NCBI GenBank assembly: GCA_036023115.1
Contig: JAYKKT010000086.1
Location: 11,857,501 to 11,921,500, forward strand
Source: Brasenia schreberi
Taxonomy: Eukaryota > Streptophyta > Magnoliopsida > Nymphaeales > Cabombaceae
Reading direction: 5' to 3'
DNA: 64,000 nt
Positions 21,650 through 34,200 of this stretch are shown here, piece by piece (the stretch's first letter is position 1; the number at the start of each line of letters is the position of its first letter). The translations under genes and the position numbers were made by a program. The notes beneath the pieces were generated by a model. That model made no database searches and was not told where the DNA came from. It was given only the letters and a program-made list of their open reading frames with translations.

Positions 21650-23049
21650 ATGGATGTCCATGCACTTTGGCATTTCTAACATGATCATGATACTTTTTGG
21701 TTTAAGGATGGGAAATTCAACCAACCCTAAATAATCGTCATGGCCATCATACTTGAATTTGACATGATCTCCACATTCTTCATCGTGGAACTCATGTGTT
21801 TATCCCAATACCATCAAGGTTTTTAACAAGAGGCTGAAAAAACCTTCTTTTCGAAGTCACTTGTAGGGTTAATTTTGAAACTTGGTTCTTTTTGAAGTAA
21901 TTTTTTTGGGAAATCCTCCCTTTCTATATGAAGATGGTTTCTATACCTACCCCTTGATCGAAATATGTTTCCTATGCTTAATTTTCTTTTGAAATTGGTC
22001 AAGCACGGTTTTTGGAATTCGTTTTGAGATTTCATGCCTTTATGGGGCATTTGATCAAGTGTGGGGAATATGTTTCGAATATACACTTCAGCCACACGAT
22101 GTAGGGCTTGTCCCTTAATGGAGTCTTGAGTTTGAAAATCATACTCCATTTGAAAAGGGGCTGCCATGTATTTTGCCTACCTGTTTAAGGTAGGTTTCTT
22201 TCAAATGAGTGCTTTAATGAACATCATTCCCTTTTTATGATAGGGGAGATGATGTCTCGAATTTGGAGGCCTGCAGCAAGGCCAAGCACGATTCTATTCT
22301 TCTCTTGGCTTAGTGATGTCTTTCACATGCCAATAGAGTTTTTGAAATGTATGGCACACTTTGTATGAATATCATCTTCATTTTGATCGAGTCAGTACCC
22401 GATGCATGTAATGCTTTCGAGGCTTTTATCAAAATATTTTTGAAAAGGCTTTTTGTAAAATGCTAACTCTTTTTCGAGGTTCTCATTTTTGAAATCCACC
22501 TTGAAGGTTTCGGATTTGATTTATATGGAGACATGCCTATGATGGCTTGATACTTAGGGGGTCGACTCTCATTGCCCCTTTGGTTTTTCAAAAACTCGAG
22601 TCCTAAGATGAAGTCTAGACCCGATGTTCGTTCATGCACATATATGATTTCATAATGTAATGCATGATGCTTATGCACACACTATGGGTTAGACTCACTT
22701 CTAAAAATCCCCAAATTTTCTATAAGTCAAGGATTTTACGAATTTCAGGGAGCTTGGAGGTGAGTATTCCTCCTTGCTTCGATGATTTTCGAGCTTTTCA
22801 GTTTTGAAGGAGCTCTAGGCAAAAGGTATTTCATGACCAACATTTGGACATTTTTGGGTTTTTAGGAGTATATACAATTTTTGAAAGAATGGGCTTTGTA
22901 CAAGGCCATTGTTTTTGAAAGAAATCTCCTTTTGAATTTTCAATTTTTCAAATGTTTTTGAGATTTTGGAGTTTTCAATTTCTTTGGTTTTTGGCCATAT
23001 TTGATTTTTTTGGTTTTTTTCAAAAAAGTAGGGATCTTCCATTAAACCT
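21650..23049 (-). pseudogene. RE3 pol relic (RT core deleted)
   Basis: It starts after the acceptor-like TTTGTAG (AG at 23049-23048) and the ATGGAAGATCCCT that RE2 and RE5 share. A Lys-rich linker (about 23030-22820) is followed by the same junction as in RE2: sequence matching RE5 near 47370 (tttcagggagcttgg) lies about 200 bp from sequence matching RE5 near 46480 (ggcttgatacttagggggtcgac). RNase H relics (about 22320-22080) and an integrase zinc-finger relic (about 21790-21670) follow. All frames are closed. Confidence 0.75.
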
Positions 23050-23119
23050 ACAAAGAAAAACTTCATGAATCAGACTCTAATCAAATAGGTCTAAGACATG
23101 GGTTTCGGTTTTAGATGTC

Positions 23120-24645
23120 CTACAGGGCACCCTTGACCCAGATGGTCTTAGGTGGTGGCTCAAGAGGTATGGGTGGGCTATAGCCCAATCCATATCGTTT
23201 TCTATTGGCTTTAGGCAGGACAGGCTCTAGCCTACCTTGGCTTTTGGCTCCTAGGCTCACGTAGGGTTTATATCCCATGTTTAGAATCATGTTCCAAGAC
23301 TTTTTGTTTTTCGAAAAGTTTTGGTATAATTCATGGTCTTGGAACATGGAATCATCCATGTCAGGGGTACATACCCTTTTGGTTTTGGATAAAGGGGGTT
23401 TGGATTTTGGGGTGGTGGAAGACTTGGGCTTCCACGCGACCTTGGTTTGGGAGCTATGGCTTTCAAGGGAAGCCGTGCTTGGTCCCTTGAGGGCTTTTGG
23501 ATATGTTGGGGTGATGGAAGACTTGGGCTTCCATACAACCCGATTTTGGGAGAGTTTTGTTTCAAGGGGAGCCAAGCTTGGTCTCTTGGAAGCTTTTGGA
23601 TATTTCAGGGTGATGGAAGACTTGGGCTTCCATACAACCCTGCTTTGGAAGAGTTTTTCTTTAAGGGGAGCCAAGCTTGCTCCCTTGAAGTTTTTGACCT
23701 ACTCCCTAGGTGCAACTCGTGGTGCCCCTAGGGATGGATTTTTTTGTTTCAAAGCCATAGTCGTGGGTTCAGAGTACCAGACTAGGCTTGAAGAAGTAGG
23801 TTCTTTTATGATAGGGTTATGAGCTCCTAAGATGTCGATGCTTGCTTTAGGGGTCTCCATGTCTACCATTTTTTGAACTTCTTTTTCTTTTTGTTTTTGA
23901 AATTCTTTTGGGTGGTGAGGGATATTTGGTGCACCTTGAAAATCCTCTATCTTAGGCACATTTTGTGGGTTTGTGTGTGCATGGGTGTGAGCCAATTCAT
24001 CTGATGACCCTATTTCGAGAAGAGAGATTTGAGGAGGATAGGTTTCAGGCATACCTCTTTGTGGCTTGTCTACCTTTTCAGGGTGAGAGCAGGCCGTTTT
24101 CCCCGGTGACTCTATTTTGAGTTCCCGTGGCTTCATGAGGCGTTCCTTTTCAAATCCTGCTTTCTTATCACTCTCGTCTCTTTGTGGGGTGTGGATTTTA
24201 TGTCCCACTGTGTGTGTGTGTGCCTAGACTTAGGGATTTCACTTGAAGTTTTTGAAATTTTAAAGTTTTGTTTTTCAATTTTTTTGGCTTTTTGCAAGTT
24301 TTCAAGATTTTTTTGAGTTTTTGAAAAAGAAACATCTTTTTTCGATTTTTCTTTGGATTTTTGAAAATTTAGAGAGTTGGGAGTGGAGGGCTCGCCCCTT
24401 TCTTGTGTTTAGCCTTTAACCTCACATCCTTCATCGAGTTTAAGATCGGTTTTCTTTTCACGATCTTTGTGTGCCCGAGATGAGCTGCTATGCGATCGAT
24501 GGGCTTTAAGCTCTTTGCTTAAAGCATCCATCTTTTGAAATATTTTTTGAATACCAGCTAGCTCTTCTTGGGCTTTAGCTGTTTTGAAAACCTCTTTTAG
24601 CCTACTCAACGAGGATTTTCTTGGTTTTTGCTCCATTTTCTGCAA
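23120..24645 (-). pseudogene. RE3 Gag-like / 33-residue repeat / G-patch-like ORF (broken)
   Basis: The initiator is probably the ATG at 24645 or the one nine bases downstream. N-terminus SSLSRLKEVFKTAKAQEEL and KMDALSKELKAHRSH as in RE2. A linker follows (open 24208-23699, with DILGAHNPIIKEP). A TAG at 23701-23699 stands where RE2 has CAG. Then come three 33-residue repeats (VVWKPKSS, VAWKPKSS) and PDMDDSMFQDHELYQNFSKNKK. A G-patch-like MGYKPYVSLGAKSQGRLEPV then leads to TIWVKGAL. The linker and repeat parts share a frame apart from the TAG; the N-terminus is in another. Function unknown. The tail matches the RE5 segment that follows protease. Confidence 0.75.
23412..23690 (-). repeat. 99-bp coding tandem repeat of RE3 (three units)
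   Basis: The marker ggaag recurs at 23417, 23516 and 23615, spacing exactly 99. Units are closer to each other than those of RE2. Confidence 0.92.
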
Positions 24646-24728
24646 TTTTTGAAATGCACGAATTTTGGAAACACTTTCCGAAAATTTTTCAAGAGTTTTG
24701 CTTTTTTTATCGAAGTTTTAAGACCCGA

Positions 24729-24746
24729 GTCCCACCAGGCATGCCA
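24729..24746 (-). other. RE3 primer-binding site (two changes)
   Basis: Minus-strand TGGCATGCCTGGTGGGAC, four bases inside the 5' LTR. It differs from the RE2/RE4/RE5 form at two positions, both C-to-T on this strand. Confidence 0.8.
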
Positions 24747-27700
24747 AATTTGTAGACACGCAACAATTTTCACTCTAGGTTCTTAGGCCTGAAGTGAACC
24801 TTTTTCATGTCTAAGTCACTTTAGGGCGTGCCAGCTAGCTTACTCAAACTAGCAAAGTATTTTTGAAATATCTGACTTATGGGGCGACTGTGGACAAGTG
24901 GGATCTTTTCGTTATAAACCTTCTTGAACCGGTGCTCAAGGGTCAGTTTAAACTCTTTAGAAAATATCGATTTTAAACAAGCATGTTCTTTTGAAAAGAG
25001 TATGAAAGTATTTGAGCGATTGTATGCCTATTTGCAGATTTTATTTACGTGGGGTTGCACGTATCTAAGTCTTTCGATTTTATCTACTTAGGCGGGATGT
25101 ATGTGTATCAAGTAGCCTAAGATTGGCGTATTTGCATGGGGTATTCGGGGCTTCTTTGGATGCAAGTATGCGCAATATCTCGAGTTTGGTGGATATGCTA
25201 TGCAATTCACACAACTTGAATGTAAAACCCGAAATTGAAAGACATCGCTGAAGGGAAATACCCAAATTGAATGCAACTCACACGACTTAAATGTAAATTG
25301 TGGAAAGGAAATTGTGGAAGAGAGATATAGATATAAGAGCGGAAAGGCTCAATGTGTGCGTGTGTGTTGTATATATATTGAAAGACAACTCACGCAACTT
25401 GGAATGTAAAACCCCGCTCGACTTAAATGTAAAGTGCGGAATGGGAAATACGTATATATATATGAGCCCGAAGGTCATCAACGTGTGCGTGTGTGTTGTG
25501 TATAAATATAAGGACAACTCACAAGAATGAAATTTAACAACCCAGAATGTAAAGACGTAAACAGCTGAACCGGGAAAACTCACACAGCTGAAAGTATATA
25601 GATAGGCCTATATCTTAGTGGCTGCTGAGGCCAAAAAGGTGCGTGAGTGCTTGAGCAAGGGCTCGGGTGTTCCTTGGGTGCGAGTGTGGAATTGAAATGA
25701 CAAACTCACATGACTTTTAAAGTAACAACCCGAATGAAATTGCAACTTATAAGGCTCTTACTAGAGTCTTTGGAGTAAGAGCGAAGGCTCAATTATGTAC
25801 GTGGGTGCTTGGTGTACGAGACTCAAGTGCACTTGTGTGTCTCGTGTACGAGATAAGAGCTAAGGTTCAAGTACACGTATGTGTCTCATGTGTCAAGTAA
25901 CAATATTACATCCCGGGGGGAGACAACGCTCCGTTAATACAACCCCGTATCCGAATTGAATTGAATGTAAAGCAAGTTAATGTAAGAGACCAAGTTTAGA
26001 CACTTACAAATAGCTAGTCCTTCTTCACTTGCTTGCACTTGGGCTCGTGGTTCAACTTGGGCAGCCAAGAGGGGTCTCCCTAGGTGGCCTTTAGAGAGGT
26101 TGAGTGGGCTTAGGGAAGGCTCACGGACTTAGGGTTTAGGAGAACCTAGGTTCGGTCAAGAAGGGGTCACGGTCCTAAGTTGTGGCAGACCCTAAGTGGC
26201 GGCAGGCCCTAAGGTTGGGGCTATCTAGGGTCGGTCCTAGGTGGAAGCTGGCTGGAAGATGGCAAGCAGCAATTCGGGACAAGGCACGCAGGGGGTTTCA
26301 GCAGGCGCGGCAGTGGCACGCAGCACGGTGCCAGGCGCAGTAAGGCACCATAGGGGCGCTCTGGATGAGCCGGGGCGTGCGGTAGGCTGACGCGGGGCGC
26401 AGGGTGTTGCGCAGGGCACGCAGACAGGGCGCGGCAGGTGTGGGGCGCGTAGGCAAGGCGCTTGGGCACACGGTTGGGCCGGGGGTGTGCTTGGGTGTTT
26501 TTGTTAGGAAGAGTTTGAGTCGGTTGGGTTAGATTAGGTTCAGTTAGGGTGAGGTTCAGGGAAGTGGGTTAGGTGATTAGGCTAGGATTTAGGGGGATTA
26601 GGCTAGGATTAGGGAGGGGTTTGGCTAGGATTAGGGGACCTACCTCTTGGAGCTGGTTCTTGTTGGTTGAGCCCACTTCCATGCTCGGTTGTAGCCTCCC
26701 TTGATCGATCCCGCCTTGTTGCAGCCCACTTAGCCCACAATGGCTTGAACCCACACTCACCCTTGAGCCCACATGGCTAGGTTTATCACTCACACTCTGT
26801 CCTCCCCAAGCAAGTTCACGTGTGTCATTTTGGGACCCCCTCACTCCTATTTATAGTCAAATGAGGTGGGTCTTGGATATGGGTTTTGGGTTTGGATCAT
26901 GGAATCCATGTCCGATCCAAACACTATTTAGATATGGATCTTGGATATTTTGAGATCCATATCTGATCCAAATCCAACATTTTTATAGATATGGATCTGG
27001 ATATTTCAGTCCAGATCTGATCCAATCCAAACACTATTTGGATCCAATCCAAATCCAAACACTATTTGGATCGACTCAAATCCAAACACTATTTGGATAT
27101 GTATCTGGATATTTATGGACCAACTCTAATCCAAATTTTCTCTGGATGGTCCTTCTTGGCTTTTTGAGGCGGATGTTTTGTGGGGGCATTGGCTTTATCA
27201 GTGCTCCGTCTAGTGCTGGGTTTTCCCCAACTTTGTCGTCCGGGCTCCATCTCGCCCTTTTGGACTCTGTTTCTGCTCAATTTTGCCATTTCTGGCTCAA
27301 GTTTATGTTGCTTGGGTGGGTGAACGTGGCTTCACATTTGATGCTCCGGGATTGAAGTATGCTCCTAGCCTGCGCTCTCCTTTCGTCTTTTGATCGTGCT
27401 TTCTATCAGGCTGTGCTATCTGTAAACACCCCGAAATCCCACGAATTTCTCAAAACCATCTGGTTTTGTAAAAGCAGCCCCAAAGGGCCATTTTGAGTCT
27501 AGAAACCCAGGAGCCTTCCAGACAACCCTGTATATATGTTTTAAACTTTATATTTCAAAAATATATAATATGGCTTTTGAAAACCTTTAAAACACGTTTT
27601 TGAAACCCCGAAGCAGCTTGGCCTAATCCACGCAAGACCAGGAAAGCTAAGGAGAGCCCAGAACCGGAGCACATGTCGAGCCCGGCACAGCAACTCTTGT

Positions 27701-28656
27701 ATCAAATCCACACCCCTAGGATCTCGAATGTCCAAGACCCTGTTATCATCAAAACATCCTTTGAAGTCATCTCCAGAAGGTGAAAACAGAGGCGGACGAT
27801 CATGTTGGCGAAGACCCAACGCAGACGGAGTACTGATGCTGTCAGACCCCGCACAAACCGTTCGTTTCGAACACAGCCCGAAGGAGTCAGAATTTAGTTT
27901 GGATTGGATCTGGACCACATATATCCAGATCCCAATCCAAACCCATGTATGGACTTGGATTTGGATTTGGATCTAGAGATCCAATCCAATATCCATATCC
28001 ATGGCCCACATCACCTTCTCATAAATGGAGGTGGGGCCCACTTGAATTTCACATGGGATTATGGGCATGAGAGAGAGTGGGGGAGGATAAGATCAAGTGT
28101 GTGTTGTAATTAAGCTTGACTTGTGTGTCAAGTTTGGGGTTAATCATGTGGGTTAGCCTAATTAAGTGGGTTTAAGCTTGTAATTAGCCAAAACCTAACC
28201 TAGGGCTGCACCAACATGATGTGATTAGGGTCCATGGGTCATGCAAAGGGAGCTCCATCACCTAAACCTAACCAAAAACACCTAATCCTAGCCTTCTACC
28301 CTAATCCGGTCCTAATCTGAGCCTAATCACCTAACCCACTTCCCTAATCCCGGCCTAATCCCAACCTAATCACCTAACCCACTTCCCTAATCCTTCCCTA
28401 AACCTAGGTTAATTTCCCTAAACCTAGCCGAATCCTAGCCTAATCACCTAACCTACCTCACTAAAACTCACCCTAAAACCAACCCACCTAGCTAAACGCT
28501 AAACCTCTAAACCACCCCTAGCACACAACCTACCCAAACCCCTTGTATTTAAAATATCTGGCCCTACCCTTTCCAGCCCACCTTATCACCACACCACCCT
28601 ACCTAAACCACCTAACCACTACTCCAAAACCACCCCCCAACCACCTCTTGCAGCCC

Positions 28657-28686
28657 TATATAAACCCGCCCCTTTGGGGCGGGTTT
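28657..28686 (+). promoter_or_regulatory. TATA box with perfect GC hairpin, sL-b
   Basis: TATATAAA overlaps a perfect inverted repeat: AAACCCGCCCC (28662-28672), TTT, GGGGCGGGTTT (28676-28686). The same arrangement is in every RE4/RE5-family LTR here, with small arm changes. A start site about 25-32 bp after TATA would fall at the end of the hairpin. Confidence 0.7.
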
Positions 28687-29490
28687 TCCCATCTTCAAGC
28701 TCCATCTTCCACCAGTCGGGTCCTCCACTCTCCAGCCCAGCCAACTCCCATCTTGCTCCACCTGCCCCACAGCCAGCCACCACTTGCGCCACTACCTCCC
28801 AGCCGAGCACCACCACCACCACCACTCCAGCCGAGGTCCACATCGCCACCCTTCCTCCCGGCCGAACCTCATCCTGTGCATCCCAATCACTCGGCTGATC
28901 CCCTTTCATCCACCACCACCTCCCATCATCCAGTTAGTATCCTCCACGTTACTCCTTCTCCACTCCCTCTCCACTCTCAGCCACCTAACCCACTACCATA
29001 TCACCCTAACACCAGCCATTCCACTTGCTGCCACCATTCCCACTCGGCCAGGCCATAATCAGCCTAAGTACCCGCTACTACCAATCCACCTAGCTACATT
29101 CGGCCACTCCACTTCACTCCCTAAAACCTGCCCATATCACCCCACTACTCCCACTACCACCTTACCCCATCTCCTAGCTAGTTCCCCTCCTATCCACCAT
29201 AGCCTAGCCACCCTAGCAGCCCGCCACCACCAAGCACCCTTAGTCGGCCACTCCAACTGACTGTCACCTTTTCATTCGGCCAGTCATCCGCCAACCATAT
29301 CTTTCCCTAGCTAGCTCCCTTCCCTTAGTACCATACTCCCTTAGTGACCCTACTTAGGCTCCTTTAGCCCAACACACCAAAACCAGCCCATCTTTAGCCG
29401 CCGGCCATCTTCAAGATGCCTCTTCCGCATACCAAAGACATCCGGCCAGCAACCCCTTGCCGTTCAATTTCGAGGAGCTCCCTCTTGCAG

Positions 29491-29545
29491 CCCAAGGCGA
29501 AGGCCACGCCCACGCTCAAGCAAGGCTTCTTCGGACCAGCTATTA
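29491..29545 (+). other. Putative 55-nt LTR micro-exon, sL-b
   Basis: Bounded by the pyrimidine-rich acceptor ctccctcttgcag and the donor GTAAGTGCC. A first donor-like site upstream (28933) would define an intron of 558 nt. It is non-coding: 55 is not a multiple of three. Inferred from sequence signals only. Confidence 0.5.
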
Positions 29546-29783
29546 GTAAGTGCCTAACTCGGTCCTTAGTTGTATACTTGCTTAAGATTCAATTCGATAC
29601 GGGGTTGTAATAACGGAGCATAGTCTCCCCCCGCTTGTAATAACGTGGCTTGGCACACCCACACACGTGCACTCTCTTGGTTGTGCACGATTTTGAACAC
29701 ACACGGGCCTAATCAGCCCTAATATCTAAATATATATATATATACTTTAATTTTCGTAGGGTTTTGCTTAAGTTGGGAGTGTT

Positions 29784-30110
29784 GTCTTTCAATTCAAGCA
29801 CTCACACACATTGAGCCTTCGCTCTTATTTGAAAGACCCAAGTAAGGGCCGTGTTATACTATTTGGGCTTTCATTTCATGTCGTGTGTGTAAGTCTGTCA
29901 ATTCAAGCACTCACACACATTGAGCCTTCGCTCTTATTTGAAAGACCCAAGTAAGGGTCGTGTTATACTATTTGGGTTTAATTTCATGTTGTGTGCGTAG
30001 TACTTCAATTCAAGCACTCACACACATTGAGCCTTTCACTCTTTCAATTCAAGCACGCACCCACATTAAGCCTTTGCTCTTATTTGCAAGACCCAAGTAA
30101 GGGCACGTAT
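29784..30110 (+). repeat. Tandem subrepeats of sL-b (about four, one truncated)
   Basis: Unit starts are at about 29784, 29893, 29998 and 30039. The third unit is cut to about 41 bp by an internal deletion. Confidence 0.85.
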
Positions 30111-30943
30111 ATACCATATATACATATCTCCCTTCGGCATTTACATTACAAGTCATTTCCCTTCGGTTATTTCCCTTCGGCATTGTCTTTACATTCGGGT
30201 TTTCCCTTTGGAGTAGCGTGAGTTTGCATTGCATCTACGTCATACCACGAGGTAGGACGCATATTGCATCAAAGCAAGCCCCGCTCAAATTCGCCCATGT
30301 AGTGGAGTGTTCATAACACACAAACTAGGTGGCCCATAAAGGGATAAAAAGAAAGACTTAGGCACGTGCAAATCCACGTGATCTAAAATCTGCAATCGTA
30401 TCTAAAAGACCCGAATTAGACACCTCGAACCGCTTCGTAGGCTTTCTATCCTAAAAACTCGATTTTTCAAAGCATACAGACGGACCCTTGCGCATCGGTG
30501 CAAGAAGGTCTGCGACGACAAGAGCTCACTTGCTCACAGTCTCCACGATTAGAAGTCAGTGTAAAATATATCTTCGCTAGCTTAGGTAAGCTAGCTGGCA
30601 TGCCCTATTTACATAAATAGGCCTTAGACACACGAGAGGATCCGCTCCAAGCCCTGAAAAGGCGAGAGGCGGGGATTTTTGCCGTGTCTACACTTTCTCC
30701 TAGGCTTCGAACCTACTTTTTAGGATATCTTTCAATCAGGGTTCACCTGTTCGTCTTGGCTTTTTGGCAAAAATGGGACTTGGCCCATATGTGGGAAAAT
30801 TGAGTTGAAGAGGGTTTAAACCAAAATTTTTGGCTTTTACAACCCTCGGGGTTTGAAAAACTGCAAAATCTGGTTTTGAACTGAATTTTCAAACCAGGTG
30901 TTTGTTTTTGAAATTCGTTTTATTTTGGGGTGTTTACAGAATC

Positions 30944-31234
30944 TCATCTTGTTTGAGAATTAGACGTTTTAAGTAAGGCATAGGAATTTTGAAATGTTGC
31001 TTGATTTTCTTATAAAACCTCCGCTAGATTAGTGATTGTTATGACTCAAATAAAGGGAAACACGAAAAGCTGAAATCCTTAGGATTGAAACTAAAAGGAG
31101 TTTTCCTCTTTCAAAAACGAATTTAGAAAATCTCAAACATCGACCAACATAAGACCAGCTCACTTGGTACAGCAAGTCTTCATAAGACTCCCAAGTTCGA
31201 CCATTCCATTTAAGTCTCTAGGAAACCATACTTC
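30944..31234 (+). other. RE1 3' noncoding region, third piece (between RE3 and RE4)
   Basis: Continues RE1 after the RE3 duplication, matching RE4 59966-60235 (ataaaacctccgctaga; ggattgaaact; caacataaga). The final ACTTC (31230-31234) is the left duplication of RE4. Confidence 0.88.
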
Positions 31235-34200
31235 TGTAAACACCCAGAAATCCCACGAACTTCTCAAATGAAGCTGGTTTTTTTATAAAAGCAGCCCCAA
31301 AGGGCTATTTTGAGTCTGGAAACCCAGGAGCCTTCCAAGCAACCCTGTACGTATGTTTAAACTGTATATGCTTTAAAATATGTATAATATGCTTTTAAAA
31401 CCCTTTTAAAATATATTTTGAAACCCCACGAAGCGGCTTGGCCTGATGAAAGCAGGACTAGAAGAGCTAAAAGAGAGCCCGAAACCAGAGCACATGTCGA
31501 GCCCGGCACAACAACTCTCGTGTCGAATCCACCCCCAGGATCTCGAAGGTCCAAGTCCTTGTTATCATCAAAAATCCTTTGAAATCATCTCCGAAAGGTG
31601 AAAACAGAAGCGGACGACCATGTTGGCGAAGACCCAACGCAGACGGAGTACTGATGCTGTCAGACCTCGCACAAACCGTTCGTTTCGAACATATCTTGAA
31701 GGAGTCAGAATTCAGTTTGAATTGGATCTGGACCATATATATCCAGATCCCAATCCAAATGTATGTGTGGATTTGGATTTGGATTTAGATCCAGAGATCC
31801 AATCCAATATCCACATCCATGGCCCACATCACCTTCTCATAAATGGAGGTGGGGCCCACTTGAAATTCACGTGGGATTATGGGCATGAGAGAGAATGGGG
31901 AGGATAAGCATGAGGGGAATTGTACTAAGCTTGACTTGTGTGTCAAGTTTGGGGTTAATCATGTGGGTTAGCCTAATTAGTATGGGTTTAAGCTTGTATT
32001 AGCCAAAACCTAACCTAGGGCTGCACCAACATGATGCAAGGAAGTCTATGGGTTATGCAAAGGGAGCTTCCTAATGCAATCCTAAGCCAAAACCCCTAAT
32101 CCTAGCCTTTTACCCTAATCCTGGCCTAATCCAAGCCTAAACACCTAACCCACCTCACCCCAAAACCAACCCACCTAGCTAAGCCCTAAACCCCTAAACC
32201 ACCCCACCTAAACCTAGCACACCATATCCCTAAAACCACCTAAATAAAATATCTGGTCCCCCCTCAAAACCAGCCCACCTTATCACCACACCACCACCAC
32301 CTAACCACCTTACCACCCTCTCAAAACCACCCCCAAACCGACCTTGGAAAAACTATAACCCCCCCCCCCTAGTGGGCGGGTTTTTCAAGTTTTTCCAGCC
32401 AGCCGAACCCTCTCTCACCTGGCTCTCTTCTTCAACCTGCACCACCACTACCCCCGGCCAGCTCCACCTCTCACCACCACTACCTCCCGGCCTGCTCCAC
32501 TCCACGTCGCCACCACTTCCCGGCCAAGCTCCATCCACCTTCATCATCCGGCTGCCCTCCTTGGACACCAACCTCCTTCACCCATCCGGTTAGTACCTCA
32601 ACCCAACTCCACCTCCTCTTCACTCCCCCTCCACTCTCAACTACCCATACCACCATAACACCTCGCCAACATAACCTTCCCGCCACCCTTACCCATTCGG
32701 CCAGACACCACAACCATACACCACCCGATCCTCTACCTTTCCCTTTAGTGACACCCCAGCCACCTTACCTTGCTCCCTAGGACCTGCCCCTTTCATAATC
32801 AACCACCCCTTCACTCCACCTTCCCCAACACCCTATCTTCCCATCCATGACATCCCCTAGCTACCCCAGCCGGCCACCACTTAAAACACCCCCTAGCCGG
32901 CCAGCCCCAGCCGACTGCACCAAAGTCACCCGGCCAGCCACACTCACTTTCTTAGACATCTTCCCTTTAGACACCCCTTAGCGCCACATTCCCTAGCACC
33001 AACCCTATACCTTAGTGACCTTCCTTAATCACTTCAGCCCAAAGCATCACGGCAACACCCCCCTAGCAGCCGGCAAGCTCCAAGGTGTCGTCACACCCGC
33101 GCTCCCTTGTCACCCGGCCAGCACACACCCTTTGCCATGTCATTCCGAGGAGCTCCCTCTTGCAGCCCAAGGCGATGCCCAAGCCCAAGCTCAAGCAAGT
33201 CACCTTCGGACTAGCAATAAGTAAGTGCCTAACTCGGTCCTCATTTGTAGACTTGCTTAAGTTAAATTAAATTTGATACGGGGTTGTAATAACGGAGCAT
33301 TGTCTCCCCCCGCTTGTAATAACGTGGCTTGGCACACCCACACACACTTGCACTTGAGCCTACCTCGCTCTTAGTTGTGCACGATTTTGAACACACATGG
33401 GCCTAATCAGCCCTTAAGATATAAGTTTATTTATATATTTTAAGTCGCGTGGGGTTTTGCTTACGTTGTGTGTGTTGTCTTTCAATTCTCGCACTCACAC
33501 ACATTGAGCTTTCGCTCTTATTTGCAAGACCCAAGTAAGGGCCGTGTTATACTCTCCTTGGGTTTAATTTCATGTCGTGTGTGTAGTACTTCAATTCTCG
33601 CACTCACACACATTGAGCTTTCGCTCTTATTCCCAAGACCTTAGTTAAGGCCATATTGCAATTTATATTTGGGTTTCATTTCATGTCGTGTGTGTAGTAC
33701 TTCAATTCTCGCACGCACCCACATTGAGTCTTCGCTCTTATTTGCAAGACCCAAGTAAGGGCCCATATATATTATATACGTATTTCCCTTTTGGCTATGT
33801 CTTTTAGATTCGGGTTTTAAAGGTTCAGCAGTGTGCGTAGTCTTTCAATATATACATGGCACACACTTGCACTATTGAGCCTTTTCGCTCTTAAGATATA
33901 GCCATATTTCCCTTTTGCAAATTTCCCTTCGGCAATTTACATTTACAAGTCATTTTCCTTCGGCAATTTCCATTACAAGTCATTTCCCTTTGGCATTGTC
34001 TTTTAAATTCGGGTTTTCCCTTTGGAGTTGCGTGAGTTTGCATTGCATATACGCCATACCACGAGTTAGGACACATATTGCATCAAAGCAAACCCCATAC
34101 TCCCGCTCAAAATCACTCCACTTAGGCTGAGTGTTCATAACACACACCTAGTTAGCCCAAAAAGGGTTAAAAAGAAAGACTTAGGCACGTGCAAATCCAC

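Larger units (their letters stand above)
27421..30692 (+). mobile_element. sL-b: solo LTR of the RE4/RE5 family
   Basis: 3272 bp from tgtaaacaccccg to gtgtctaca. Flanks CTATC (27416-27420) and CTTTC (30693-30697) are a 5-bp duplication with one mismatch. Landmarks: TATATAAA 28657-28664; hairpin 28662-28686; donor-like CAGTTAGT with GT at 28933; acceptor cctcttgcag ending 29490; 55-nt segment 29491-29545; donor GTAAGTGCC at 29546; subrepeats from 29784. Confidence 0.95.
17848..30938 (-). mobile_element. RE3: non-autonomous Tat-like LTR retrotransposon
   Basis: Minus strand; 3' LTR 17848-20130, internal 20131-24750, 5' LTR 24751-30938 interrupted by sL-b. GAATC duplicates at 17843-17847 and 30939-30943 are identical. 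Without sL-b it is about 9.8 kb. The internal plan equals RE2's: Gag-like N-terminus, 99-bp repeats, G-patch-like segment, and RT-deleted pol relics. It is shorter in the repeat array and in the 3' minisatellite. Same PBS position and PPT as the autonomous copies. Confidence 0.93.
24751..30938 (-). repeat. RE3 5' LTR (right), split by sL-b
   Basis: Runs 24751-27420 and 30698-30938, about 2.9 kb net. It contains a GC-rich block at about 26230-26470 absent from the left LTR, subrepeats at about 25790-25890, and the Leu donor-like TATTTGTAAGTGTC near 26005 (minus). The left LTR preserves the sL-b target (gctgtgctgtctcctaggc near 19880). Confidence 0.9.

Noticed and set aside
26221..26469. GC-rich block in the RE3 right LTR considered as a captured host gene fragment
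   Set aside because: Frames are Arg/Pro/Ala low-complexity with no recognisable domain. It could be original LTR sequence lost from the left copy.
28543..29058. Long Pro/Ser/His-rich frames in the LTRs (for example 28543-29058, and minus-strand 4242-4649 and 7089-7484)
   Set aside because: They come from the C-rich LTR stretch, occur in several overlapping frames on both strands, start at different places in each copy, and have no domain.
31620..31907. A ~95-residue frame (MLAKTQRRRSTDAVRP..., DLDHIYPDPNP) recurring in the U3 part of seven LTRs, possibly a U3-encoded protein
   Set aside because: The frame is shared only among the closely related RE4/RE5-family LTRs. In RE2 LTRs the homologous DNA is open in other frames. 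Length changes come in multiples of the ggattt hexamer, which keeps any frame open by chance. Conservation looks to be at DNA level.
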